A stretch of 17,573 nucleotides of DNA. It comes from Porphyromonadaceae bacterium UBA4702 (lineage in GTDB: Bacteria > Bacteroidota > Bacteroidia > Bacteroidales > Muribaculaceae). Numbering within the stretch: position 1 is the stretch's first letter; each line of letters starts with the position of its first letter. Positions 7,231 to 14,805 of the stretch are shown piece after piece. The stretch spans positions 53,116 to 70,688 of the forward strand of contig DHKE01000071.1 in assembly GCA_002404675.1 (NCBI GenBank), written 5' to 3'. The translations under genes and the position numbers were made by a program. The notes beneath the pieces were generated by a model that was not told the DNA's origin, did not search any database, and saw nothing but the letters and a program-made list of their open reading frames with translations.

Positions 7231-8189
7231 GCGGCGGCACCATGGCAATGGAGGGACGGCTCACGGTAGACGGCATCGACGCTTTCGCGCAATGGGGCGT
7301 GTACGCCGTGCAGGGCGGCTGGAACGACCTCGCGGCGTTCCCTCCGCTCAAGGCCGTGACCAGCAACGACTGGCAGGAGGAGGACGGCATCGAGGCTGAC
7401 CTCTCCGCGCCGAGGCTCAACACCAGGGAGTGCGCCGTCAAGTTAGCCTACTGCAAGGGCGCGGACAAGGCGGCTGACCTCATAACGCTGCTCGCCAGGG
7501 GCGCGTACCACGACTTCAGCATAAAGTCGCTCGAAAGGGACTGCACCCTGCGCATGACGCAGGTGACGGCGATGACCGCCGACGGCGGCGACTTCGGCAC
7601 GGTGAGCATAAAGTTTGCCGACGACTTCCCCCTCGACGGCTACAAGTACGAGCAGCCCGACAGCGGCATCCCCGCGGCGGAGGACTACCTCCTCGACGGC
7701 GTGCCGCTGACCGACTACGGCGTGCGCGTCCTCCAGGGAGGGCTGGCGGAGCTGCTCAAGCCCCCGGCGGTCAAGCTGAACCTGCTGCGAAACCTCCCCC
7801 ACCTCGCCGGCGCGGAGTATGACGGCGGCAGGGTGACGTTCAAGAGCAAGGACATCAAGCTGCCGTGCCTGATGCGTGCCGAAAGCATGACGGAGATGTG
7901 GCGCAACCGCGACGCGCTGCTCTGCGACCTGACGCGCCCCGGTGAGCGCATCCTCGGCGTTGCCGCCCTCGGACAGAAGTTCCCCTGCCACTACAAGCAG
8001 TGCGCCGTCTCGGAGTTCTTCCCCGAAGGAAGGCCGTGGCTGCGCTTCTCCCTCACCCTGACGCTGACGCGAAACCTGCGCATCGGCACGCAGTCTGCGG
8101 CACTGGACTCGGCAGTGACCGCGCAGACCGCACAGGACACTGAAGACACGACAACCCCTGAAACAACCCCTGAAACTATAACGGAATGA
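7227..8189 (+). CDS. Distal tail (Dit-like) protein with duplicated domain
   Basis: The protein is 320 residues, starting at ATG 7227 within the ATGA overlap; a second Met codon at 7242 (residue 6) is also possible. Longer in-frame starts at and after 6810 are rejected because they lie wholly inside the preceding gene. Two similar halves are visible, about residues 12-140 and 154-282. Each opens with a D-G-(I/V) turn and a YGV-like strand ending in QGG (GVYAVQGGW and GVRVLQGGL), and each closes with beta strands (TVSIKFADDFP and LRFSLTLTLT). Position before the large tip protein fits the distal tail protein, the hub joining tail tube to tip. The last 35 residues are a Thr/Gln/Glu-rich tail. 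The stop overlaps the next start by 4 nt. Dit assignment is by context. Confidence 0.65.
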   Translation: MSGGTMAMEGRLTVDGIDAFAQWGVYAVQGGWNDLAAFPPLKAVTSNDWQEEDGIEADLSAPRLNTRECAVKLAYCKGADKAADLITLLARGAYHDFSIKSLERDCTLRMTQVTAMTADGGDFGTVSIKFADDFPLDGYKYEQPDSGIPAAEDYLLDGVPLTDYGVRVLQGGLAELLKPPAVKLNLLRNLPHLAGAEYDGGRVTFKSKDIKLPCLMRAESMTEMWRNRDALLCDLTRPGERILGVAALGQKFPCHYKQCAVSEFFPEGRPWLRFSLTLTLTRNLRIGTQSAALDSAVTAQTAQDTEDTTTPETTPETITE

Positions 8190-11100
8190 AGATATACGAC
8201 AAGGACGGCAAGCTGATACTGGACGTGGAGGTCAGCGACAACAGCTTCCGCAACCGCCAGATTATGGGCGACCACAGCCTCACCCTGTACTGGTCGCTGG
8301 CGCAGCACAAGGAAATCCCAGTCGGCGCGTACTGCCTCTTCGAGGGGGAGAGATACACCCTGCTGCGCCCGCAGAGCATCAAGATGAACCACTCGCGCAG
8401 CTTCGACTACACGGCCGTATTCTCAAGCAGCCGCGACAAGGCTACACTCTGGAAGTTCCGCAACACCGTGGACGGAAGGCTGAAGTTCCCCCTGACCGCA
8501 AAGCCCTCGGAACACCTCCAGATGCTCGTCGACAACATGAACCGCCGAGACAGCGGCTGGACTGCAGGCGACTGCATCGGCGACACCGAGAAGCTCATAT
8601 CATACGACCATGACACCTGCCTCGCAGCCCTGGCGAAAATGGCGGAGGCTTTCGGGACGGAGTACGAGATTGACGGCAAGCGCGTCTCCCTCCACAAGGT
8701 GGAATACAACAAGAGCAGCCCCCTCGCGCTCTCTTACGGCAAGGGGAAGGGCTTCAAGCCGGGCGTGGGCAGGGCGAACAGCGGCGACACGCCCCCGGTC
8801 GAAATCCTCTACGTCCAGGGCGGCGACCGGAACATCGACCGCAGCAAGTACCCAGAGGACGAGACGCAACGTGCCCTCGCTAACGGATGCCTCCTGCTCC
8901 CGGCAGGCAAGACCATATCATACGACGGCGAGCATTTCGAGGACGAGGACGGGTATGCCGCCGCAAACGCCCGCCAGTACGTCGCCGACGACCTCGGGCT
9001 CTCGATACGGAACGCCGCAAGGACGCTCTCCACGCTCACGGAGGACAGCCTCGACCGCTCAGATGACTACCCGAAGCGTGAGGGGACAATTTCAAGCGTC
9101 GTAACGGTGGACGAGGAAAGCAACTTCTACGACTTCATCGACGACTCCATTCCCGAGGAGCTCGACTACAGCGAGTGCCTCATCGAGGGGGAGAGCATGA
9201 CGGTCATCTTCCAGTCGGGGATGCTCGCGGGGCGCGAGTTTGACGTGAAGTATTGTCACGAAGCCGCTAACGGCAAAGCCGCGCGACGCTTCGAGATAGT
9301 GCCTCAGGAGCTGGACGGCATAATGATGCCGGGCGGCAGCTTCGTGCCGAAGGCGGGCGACACATACGCCGTGTTCGGCTGCATGCTCCCCGCCGCCTAC
9401 ATACGCAACGACACAGACAAGAGCGGCGCGTCGTGGGACATATTCCGCGCTGCCGTCAAGTACCTGTTCGACAACGAGGAGGACAAGTTCTCATTCACCG
9501 GCGAGCTTGACGGCATCTGGGCGAAGAAGGACTGGACGAACATCGGCGGCAAGATACGCCTCGGAGGGTTCGTCAGCTTCACCAGCGAGCAGTTCCAGAA
9601 GCAGGGCGCGCTGGTGCGCATCACAGGCATCAAGGACTACGTCAACAAGCCCCACTGCCCGAAAATCGAGCTCAGCAACGAGACCGTCGGGACGGGCGTG
9701 GCTTCGTCGCTGAACACCCTCGCGGCGCAGGAGGTGGCTGTCGAGGAGAGCCGCCGCGACGCCATACAGTTCACCAAGCGGCGTTTCCGCGACGCCAAGG
9801 AAACCATGCAGATGCTTTCCGAGGCGCTGCTCGACAGCTTCACCGAGGGCATCTCCCCCATTGCCGTGCAGACCATGCAGATGCTCGTGGGTGACGAGAG
9901 CCTCCAGTTCCGCTTCGTCAGCTCCGCCGCCAACCCGGTGCAGGTAGCCCACGCCGTGGCTTACGACAGCGAGGCGAAGACCCTCACGGCGGCGGCCGGC
10001 ATCATTCAGCACCTGACGCTCGGCATCGGCTCGCTCGCCCCAAGCCACGACCCCTCGGAGTACCGCTACTGGCAGCTGGAGGAGTACACGAGCGCACGCC
10101 TCGACGACGGCGCGAAGAAGTACTACCTGTATGCCAAGGTGAAAAGCAGCGGCAGCGCGGGCAGCGTCTCCTCCAGCGGCAACTCGTTCCTCCTCTCGGA
10201 GACGGCAATCGGACTGGAGCAGGTGACGGGGCATTACCACCTGCTGGTAGGCATCCTGAACAGCGAGTACGCCGGCGAGCGCAGCTTCGTGCCGCTCTAC
10301 GGCTTCACCGAGATCCTGCCGGGGCGCGTAACCACCGACCGCGTCGTCTCGGAGGACGGCGGCAGCTATTTCGACATGGCCGCAAACGCAATGAAGCTCG
10401 GCGACGCGCTCGACTTCAATTCCGCAGGTGACGGAAAGCTCCGCATCAAGGGGACGATCGTCCAGAGCCAGAGCGGCGACGAGAGCTATGTGGGCTGCTA
10501 CCGGGGGGTGTTCGACCTCGCCGTGACGTACTACAACGGCGACGAGGTCACGTACACTGACAACGGCATTACGTCGATGTACCGGATGGTCAGCGACACG
10601 CCCTGCCGGGGCATCGCCCCCACGTCTACGCTGCACTGGCAGGTCATCGCGCAAGGCTCGCAGGGTGAAAAAGGAGACAAGGGAGAGCCGGGCGACAAGG
10701 GCGACGATTTCACGCCCAACCTCATCAGGGGCGGCGGCGAGAAGATGACTTCCTCGACATACCTGCTCGGCTCGTGTCCGTGGGACGGCCGCCCCTCCGC
10801 AGGGACGCAGTGCACCCTCACGATTTGCGGAAAGGTCGGCGCAAAGGACACAGGCATAGTGCTGTTCCAGAACGAGGGACACACCCAGATAACAGGCGAG
10901 TTCCACTTCAAGACCGAGACGGTGAAGTCATACCCCTTTGTCGTAACCGACTCGACGACCGCCAAGAAGACGGACATCAACTTCTACCACTACCCCAACG
11001 ACAGCGACTTCGACCCGGACACCTACGTCAAGTGGGCGGTCGTGACCGTCGGCGACACCGTGGTAAAGGCGTGGATGCCCTCGGCTTCGGAGATGAAGGG

Positions 11101-12832
11101 CGCGCCGGGGGCGGACGGAAAGGACGGCGCGGACGGCAAGAACGGAAGCCCCGGAAACTATACCGAGATGCGCTACGCGAAGAACGGCTCGACTTCAACG
11201 CCGCCCGCGGTGGCAAGGACGGCGCTGAACCCGACAGGCTGGACGACCGCGATGCCCTCAGTCGGATTGCTCGAGTACCTCTGGATGATTTCGGCGGTAA
11301 AGTCGGGGGACGGATTAAGCCTCGTTTCCAACTGGTCTACCCCAGTCAGGGTCACGCCTTACAACGGCGTTGACGGCAAGAACGGCGCGTCGTACTCCCC
11401 CAACCTCCTGACCGGCTCGGGAAGGCAGCTCTCCTCATCCGCATACCTGCTCGGGAAGTACGCCTGGGCGAGCCGTCCCGACAACGGAACTTCCTGCACC
11501 CTGACAATATGCGCGAAAGTCGGCAGCAAGGACGACGCGATTGTCTTGTTCCAAAACGAGGGGTACACACAGATTGGCGACTTCACCTCAAAGGAGGAGA
11601 CGGTCAAGTCGTACCCGCTGAATGTAATCGGCGCGATGGGAGCACCCTCCACCGACATCGCGTTCTACCACTACCCCAACGACAGCAGCTTCGACACCGG
11701 AACTTACGTCAAGTGGGCGGTCGTGACCCTCGGCGCGGACATGCCAGCTGCCGCATGGGTGCCCTCGCTCGCCGAGATGAAGGGCGAAAAGGGCGACGCA
11801 AGCCCCTCGCTCGTCTTCCGGGGCGACTACGACAGCGCGGCGACGTACTACGGCAACAGCACCCGCGTCGACGCCGTCAGGTACAACAGCCACTACTACA
11901 TCGCACGCTCTGACGCGGGCGCGTTCTCGAACACCCTGCCCACGCGCAAGACCAAGTGGAACGACTTCGGCGCGGAGTTCGAGACAGTGGCGACACAGCT
12001 CCTCCTCGCCGAGAACGCAAACATCGCCGGCTGGATTTTCAAGGACGGGAAGCTCTGCAGCCAGAGCGGCAACACATACCTCGACGGGAAGACCGGAGAC
12101 GTGCGCCTGAAAGGCACGGTACAGCACTCCACCGGAACGGCGGGCGTTTTCTCCGACGTTGACATATTCACCCTGCCGGCAAGGTCTTCCGTGCAGACAT
12201 CGGCAATTTCAATGGGCAACGACAAGGACGACATCGGGAAACGCTGCATAATGACAAACAGCTCGGAACGCGGCAGCAACGGCTTCTACCGCGTCAGCCT
12301 GCGCATTTTCGGTTTCGTCGGCGATTCCTGCCGCACCGAGGTCTCGGAGTCCTTCCTCATCGCGCCGCAGGAATCCGTGGAGATGACCTGCTTCGAGCTG
12401 CCCGCCGGGAGCAAAGTCCTCGGGGAGGCTGTGTCGCCGGGCGGGTACTGGAAGATTACCAACCGCTACAACAAGGAGATGCCACCGGTAGTGGCAATGG
12501 GCATGGTGACGAACTCCACGGCTTCGCCGGGCGCGACGGTACAGGGTACGTCAATCGCCGGGACAAGCGGCTTTGCAGTCAGCAGAGGCAGCACTGCCGC
12601 CAGCGACGGAACTTACACCGTCACGCTGCCCTCTTTCTTCACAAGGGCTGCGAACATGCTCATCATGGTGACCGGGGTCGGCTCTTGCCAAGGACAGTCT
12701 TCGGCGGTAAAGGCGACCGTAATCTCCCAAAGCGGCAACAAGTTCACCGTAAGGACTTCAGACGACGAGTCCGACAACGCCGGTAGCTTCAATTTCGTGG
12801 TTTACTCTTTCGGGGGTTTCAACATCAGCTAA
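8186..12832 (+). CDS. Tail-tip / receptor-binding protein with collagen-like linkers and duplicated module
   Basis: The 1548-residue protein starts in an ATGA overlap with the Dit-like gene. Residues 1 to about 480 form the tail-associated (Tal-like) base, beginning MKIYDKDGKLILDVEVSD. A helical segment near 510-580 with GISPIAVQTMQMLVGDESLQ leads to the distal part. There, G-x-y collagen-like stretches occur at about 824-841, 972-990, 1061-1069 and 1198-1206. Between them lie two similar modules of about 131 residues (842-972 and 1070-1200) sharing SCP/TSC-type starts, CTLTIC, IVLFQNEG, TVKSYP, FYHYPNDS and YVKWAVVT. Small aromatic modules (YRGVFDLAVTYYNGDEV near 772 and FRGDYDSAATYYGNSTRV near 1210) resemble carbohydrate-binding folds. 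The protein probably recognises a surface glycan. No catalytic or self-cleaving chaperone domain is recognised. Confidence 0.82.
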   Translation: MKIYDKDGKLILDVEVSDNSFRNRQIMGDHSLTLYWSLAQHKEIPVGAYCLFEGERYTLLRPQSIKMNHSRSFDYTAVFSSSRDKATLWKFRNTVDGRLKFPLTAKPSEHLQMLVDNMNRRDSGWTAGDCIGDTEKLISYDHDTCLAALAKMAEAFGTEYEIDGKRVSLHKVEYNKSSPLALSYGKGKGFKPGVGRANSGDTPPVEILYVQGGDRNIDRSKYPEDETQRALANGCLLLPAGKTISYDGEHFEDEDGYAAANARQYVADDLGLSIRNAARTLSTLTEDSLDRSDDYPKREGTISSVVTVDEESNFYDFIDDSIPEELDYSECLIEGESMTVIFQSGMLAGREFDVKYCHEAANGKAARRFEIVPQELDGIMMPGGSFVPKAGDTYAVFGCMLPAAYIRNDTDKSGASWDIFRAAVKYLFDNEEDKFSFTGELDGIWAKKDWTNIGGKIRLGGFVSFTSEQFQKQGALVRITGIKDYVNKPHCPKIELSNETVGTGVASSLNTLAAQEVAVEESRRDAIQFTKRRFRDAKETMQMLSEALLDSFTEGISPIAVQTMQMLVGDESLQFRFVSSAANPVQVAHAVAYDSEAKTLTAAAGIIQHLTLGIGSLAPSHDPSEYRYWQLEEYTSARLDDGAKKYYLYAKVKSSGSAGSVSSSGNSFLLSETAIGLEQVTGHYHLLVGILNSEYAGERSFVPLYGFTEILPGRVTTDRVVSEDGGSYFDMAANAMKLGDALDFNSAGDGKLRIKGTIVQSQSGDESYVGCYRGVFDLAVTYYNGDEVTYTDNGITSMYRMVSDTPCRGIAPTSTLHWQVIAQGSQGEKGDKGEPGDKGDDFTPNLIRGGGEKMTSSTYLLGSCPWDGRPSAGTQCTLTICGKVGAKDTGIVLFQNEGHTQITGEFHFKTETVKSYPFVVTDSTTAKKTDINFYHYPNDSDFDPDTYVKWAVVTVGDTVVKAWMPSASEMKGAPGADGKDGADGKNGSPGNYTEMRYAKNGSTSTPPAVARTALNPTGWTTAMPSVGLLEYLWMISAVKSGDGLSLVSNWSTPVRVTPYNGVDGKNGASYSPNLLTGSGRQLSSSAYLLGKYAWASRPDNGTSCTLTICAKVGSKDDAIVLFQNEGYTQIGDFTSKEETVKSYPLNVIGAMGAPSTDIAFYHYPNDSSFDTGTYVKWAVVTLGADMPAAAWVPSLAEMKGEKGDASPSLVFRGDYDSAATYYGNSTRVDAVRYNSHYYIARSDAGAFSNTLPTRKTKWNDFGAEFETVATQLLLAENANIAGWIFKDGKLCSQSGNTYLDGKTGDVRLKGTVQHSTGTAGVFSDVDIFTLPARSSVQTSAISMGNDKDDIGKRCIMTNSSERGSNGFYRVSLRIFGFVGDSCRTEVSESFLIAPQESVEMTCFELPAGSKVLGEAVSPGGYWKITNRYNKEMPPVVAMGMVTNSTASPGATVQGTSIAGTSGFAVSRGSTAASDGTYTVTLPSFFTRAANMLIMVTGVGSCQGQSSAVKATVISQSGNKFTVRTSDDESDNAGSFNFVVYSFGGFNIS

Positions 12833-12842
12833 CATCACAATC

Positions 12843-13337
12843 ATGGACACAGAGATACTCAACATCGGCTGCACGCTCCTCGGCACTGTGCTGGGGGCGT
12901 GCGGAACGCACCTGTTCAAGTCGGGGCGGCGCAAGGCCGCCGCAGAAGCCGACCGCGCAATCATCGACAACTACGAGGCGCGGCTTGCCGACCTGCACAA
13001 GGTCATCGACCTCAACAACGAGAACGAGGCGCGGCACGCCGCAAGGGTCGTGGAACTCAACAAGGCTCTCGACGACAAGACAGACCAGATACGCAAGCTC
13101 AACGACAAGGTATACACCTCGCAGCAGGAAGCCAACCGCGCAAACGACCGCGCCGACGAGTGCCAGAAGGAGAACACCGAACTCAAGCTCAAGCTCGCCC
13201 GCGAGAAGTGCGGCACATACGACTGCATCAGCCGACAGCCTCCCACAGAGGACACGCGCCGCGCGATAGCGGCAAAGCAGCGCAAGGAACGTGTAAAGGA
13301 AACGCTGAAACCTTTGCACGACAAGCAGGACACATAA
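12843..13337 (+). CDS. Small membrane-anchored coiled-coil protein of the lysis region
   Basis: This 164-residue protein starts at ATG 12843, 10 nt after the preceding stop. Residues about 4-25 (ILNIGCTLLGTVLGACGTHLF) form one hydrophobic helix, followed by a basic KSGRRK stretch and a long charged coiled coil (about 30-130) rich in Glu, Asn, Lys and Arg. The topology, one N-terminal membrane helix and a periplasmic or cytoplasmic rod, is seen in inner-membrane spanins and in some holin-region proteins of phages. A spanin-like lipoprotein is present further on at 14082, so this could be a partner or simply a tip-associated protein. I do not recognise the family. Next to an endolysin, a lysis role is reasonable but unproven. 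Confidence 0.68.
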   Translation: MDTEILNIGCTLLGTVLGACGTHLFKSGRRKAAAEADRAIIDNYEARLADLHKVIDLNNENEARHAARVVELNKALDDKTDQIRKLNDKVYTSQQEANRANDRADECQKENTELKLKLAREKCGTYDCISRQPPTEDTRRAIAAKQRKERVKETLKPLHDKQDT

Positions 13338-13359
13338 AGAAACTTTACACGACAAAGCA

Positions 13360-13869
13360 ATGGCAGACGCAAACAGACTCAAGCCGATTATCCTCCGCTG
13401 GGAGGGCGGCTTCGCAGTCGTCCCCGGCGACCGGGGCGGCGCGACAAACAAAGGCATCACCATAGGCACGTTCCGCCAGTTCTTCGGGCAAGGCGCGACC
13501 GTCGAGCAGCTGAAGCGCATGACAGACCAGCAGTGGATGACAGTGTTCCGGCGCGGCTTCTGGGACAAGTTCCGCGCCGACGAGATACGCAGCCAGTCAG
13601 TAGCCGACATCTGCGTGGACTGGGCATGGAACTCCGGCACGAAGACCGCCGTCCGCAAAGTGCAGACGCTGCTGGACGTGACGGCTGACGGCGTGGTCGG
13701 CGCAAAGACCCTCGCAGCCATAAACGCCGCAGACCCCCGGCAGCTGTTCGAGCGCGTCAAGGCGGCGCGGCTCGCGTACGTCGACAGCATAGTCCGCCGA
13801 AGCCCCTCGCAGCGCAAGTTCCTGGGCGGCTGGCGCAACCGCATTAACTCGTTCACTTACTCGGGGTAA
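13360..13869 (+). CDS. Endolysin, GH108-type N-acetylmuramidase with peptidoglycan-binding domain
   Basis: The 169-residue protein opens with the GH108 signature around residues 14-31: WEGGFAVVPGDRGGATNKGI. Glu15 in the EGG motif is the expected catalytic acid. Residues about 8-92 make the muramidase domain and about 95-165 the PG_binding_3-type domain (VQTLLDVTADGVVGAKTLAAIN and on). Such enzymes cut the glycan chain of peptidoglycan at the end of infection. There is no signal peptide, so access to the wall would require a holin; none is clearly identified, though the gene before it encodes a membrane helix. Length and domain order match the family. The ATG at 13360 follows the previous stop by 22 nt. 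Confidence 0.92.
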   Translation: MADANRLKPIILRWEGGFAVVPGDRGGATNKGITIGTFRQFFGQGATVEQLKRMTDQQWMTVFRRGFWDKFRADEIRSQSVADICVDWAWNSGTKTAVRKVQTLLDVTADGVVGAKTLAAINAADPRQLFERVKAARLAYVDSIVRRSPSQRKFLGGWRNRINSFTYSG

Positions 13870-13877
13870 CTGCGCGG

Positions 13878-14041
13878 TTTACTCGAAAAATGCATCATTT
13901 TGCTGACCCCAGCAAAATGGTCGATACCGCGTTATTTGAACAAAATCAGCAAGATAAGCAGACTTAAATCCGCTTGGCGTTACGCGGAATTTACCCGAAG
14001 TTTACTCGAAAACGCGCTGATTTACCCGAAATTTACCCGAA
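13878..14041 (+). repeat. Five copies of decamer TTTACYCGAA
   Basis: Exact copies lie at 13878-13887, 13990-13999, 14001-14010, 14021-14030 and 14032-14041 (Y = C or T). The last four form two pairs with 11-nt spacing inside each pair and a 31-nt period between pairs, i.e. about one and three helical turns. The first is 112 nt upstream. A looser version (TTTACACGAC) is at 13344-13353, before the endolysin start. The arrangement looks like direct-repeat operators or activator sites upstream of the lipoprotein gene. The 11-mer CCGCGTTATTT is also repeated at 13927-13937 and 14046-14056. No protein is seen that would bind them. Confidence 0.6.
13894..13921. terminator. Perfect hairpin after the endolysin gene
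   Basis: CATTTTGCTG (13896-13905) pairs perfectly with CAGCAAAATG (13910-13919) around a 4-nt loop ACCC, and T13895-G13920 and A13894-T13921 can add two pairs. It begins 25 nt after the endolysin stop. On the + strand there is no T-run after it. On the minus strand it is followed by ATGCATTTTTC, so it could end minus-strand transcription or stabilise the 3' end of the phage message. Its role as a terminator is uncertain; the stem itself is clear. Confidence 0.5.
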
Positions 14042-14064
14042 ACAACCGCGTTATTTTACTTTTG
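14032..14064 (+). promoter_or_regulatory. Candidate Bacteroidetes promoter for the spanin gene
   Basis: The -7 box TACTTTTG (14057-14064) matches TAnnTTTG. The -33 position falls on TTTA at 14032-14035, with a 21-nt spacer; the consensus would be TTTG. This -33 region is the last copy of the TTTACYCGAA decamer, so a protein bound there could block or assist RNA polymerase. Transcription would begin just ahead of the ATG at 14082. Confidence 0.45.
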
Positions 14065-14081
14065 ACCGCCAAAGTAACACA

Positions 14082-14522
14082 ATGAGAAAGCTATTATACT
14101 TACTGACAATACTGGCGTTGCTGCCCTCGTGCAGCCGCCGCATATACGTTCCTGTGGAGAGCGTCCGCGAAGTCCACGACACCGTCCGCATCGACACGGC
14201 GAGCCGCCGCGCCGACATCATCATACGACGCGACAGCGTAATCGTCCGCGACAGCATCGCCGTCGTCATCAACGGCGACACCGTCGTCCGCGAGGTGTGG
14301 CGGTGGCGCGAGCGCGTCCGCGAGGTGCATGACACCGTGAGGGTCGCAACGGCCGCAAGCCGCGACGCATCACACACCGACACCGCCAAGACCGCGCAAG
14401 TCGTCGAGGTCGAAAAGCCCCTGACATGGTGGCAGCGTGTGCAGATATGGCTCGGCAGGGTCACGGTGACAGCCGCCGCACTCGCCGCCGCATGGCGGAT
14501 ATACCGCCGCCGTCAGAAATGA
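14082..14522 (+). CDS. Putative unimolecular spanin (lipoprotein with C-terminal membrane helix)
   Basis: This 146-residue protein begins at ATG 14082; a longer in-frame start at 13974 would place the signal peptide inside the protein and run through the decamer repeats. Residues 1-16 (MRKLLYLLTILALLPS) and Cys17 form a lipoprotein signal with LPSC lipobox. The C-terminal part (about 122-140) is a membrane helix followed by YRRRQK. An outer-membrane lipid anchor plus an inner-membrane helix in one protein defines unimolecular spanins, which fuse the two membranes at lysis of Gram-negative hosts. Between the anchors, VREVHDTVR occurs twice (28-36 and 79-87) in an alternating beta-type rod. Position after the endolysin agrees. 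Such proteins are commonly annotated hypothetical in Bacteroides prophages. Confidence 0.75.
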   Translation: MRKLLYLLTILALLPSCSRRIYVPVESVREVHDTVRIDTASRRADIIIRRDSVIVRDSIAVVINGDTVVREVWRWRERVREVHDTVRVATAASRDASHTDTAKTAQVVEVEKPLTWWQRVQIWLGRVTVTAAALAAAWRIYRRRQK

Positions 14523-14636
14523 TTTCCGAAATACCCGAAAAAACGCTATATTTGCAGTGCTGATTTTGTGCCTGAAATCGGTTTCGTTTTACCTCCCGGC
14601 GCGTGTTTTCCGCCCTGCGCCGGAAGGGCTTTTTTG
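14523..14636 (+). ncRNA. Candidate small RNA transcript at the prophage edge
   Basis: A -7 box TATATTTG (14547-14554, matching TAnnTTTG) follows a weak -33 (TTTC at 14523-14526, 20-nt spacer). About 75 nt later is an intrinsic terminator: GCCCT (14612-14616) with AGGGC (14625-14629), then six T (14630-14635). Inside is a second, mutually exclusive 7-bp stem, CCGGCGC (14596-14602) with GCGCCGG (14617-14623). No believable gene lies between; the only open frame from 14557 runs through the terminator. A degenerate decamer (ATACCCGAAA, 14531-14540) sits within this promoter. I recall similar sequence in other Bacteroidales genomes but cannot verify it. It could also be a leader. Confidence 0.45.
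14612..14635 (+). terminator. Intrinsic terminator at the end of the prophage lysis region
   Basis: A 5-bp G+C-rich stem GCCCT/AGGGC (14612-14616 with 14625-14629), 8-nt loop, is followed directly by TTTTTT (14630-14635). It lies 89 nt after the spanin stop and could end both the phage late message and any short RNA starting near 14560. An alternative stem (14596-14602 with 14617-14623) would compete with it. Confidence 0.6.
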
Positions 14637-14805
14637 TGCTAAACTGGTGCTGGCTTGCCACCCACAGATTTTCCAAACATTGGTAACAACTTATATCACT
14701 GCCAATTACATAGTTACACCTACATTCTGCGTCGGAAAGTAGGGCTGTGTTTTCCGCATCCAAAGCACATCTAAACGGACAATTTAGAGAATTTGCGGGC
14801 GGGGA
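14636..14805. other. Intergenic stretch without gene, probably containing the phage/host border
   Basis: No coding frame or RNA gene is supported here. Base composition falls compared with the phage genes, and the sequence leads into the rpsP promoter. An 11-nt repeat GTGTTTTCCGC is present at 14603-14613 and again at 14747-14757, with a short G-rich segment before the second copy; it could be chance or an attachment-site remnant. The left end of the prophage is not in the window, so no attachment core can be defined. Confidence 0.4.

Noticed and set aside
9491..10906. 471-codon open frame on the minus strand inside the tip protein gene
   Set aside because: Same reason; composition is that of an antisense frame and no domain is recognisable.
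12825..13856. 343-codon minus-strand frame opposite the coiled-coil and endolysin genes
   Set aside because: The + strand genes have clear signatures (GH108 motif, membrane helix plus coiled coil); the antisense frame has none.
13878..14041. CRISPR array
   Set aside because: The repeats are only 10 nt, spacing is 1-10 nt and there is no unique spacer pattern or cas gene.
13900..14085. 61-codon frame across the decamer repeats
   Set aside because: Its codons are simply the repeats read through; no start signal, and it overlaps the hairpin and the promoter-like box.
14557..14742. 61-codon frame starting at GTG 14557
   Set aside because: It runs straight through an intrinsic terminator and has no protein-like features; an RNA reading is preferred.
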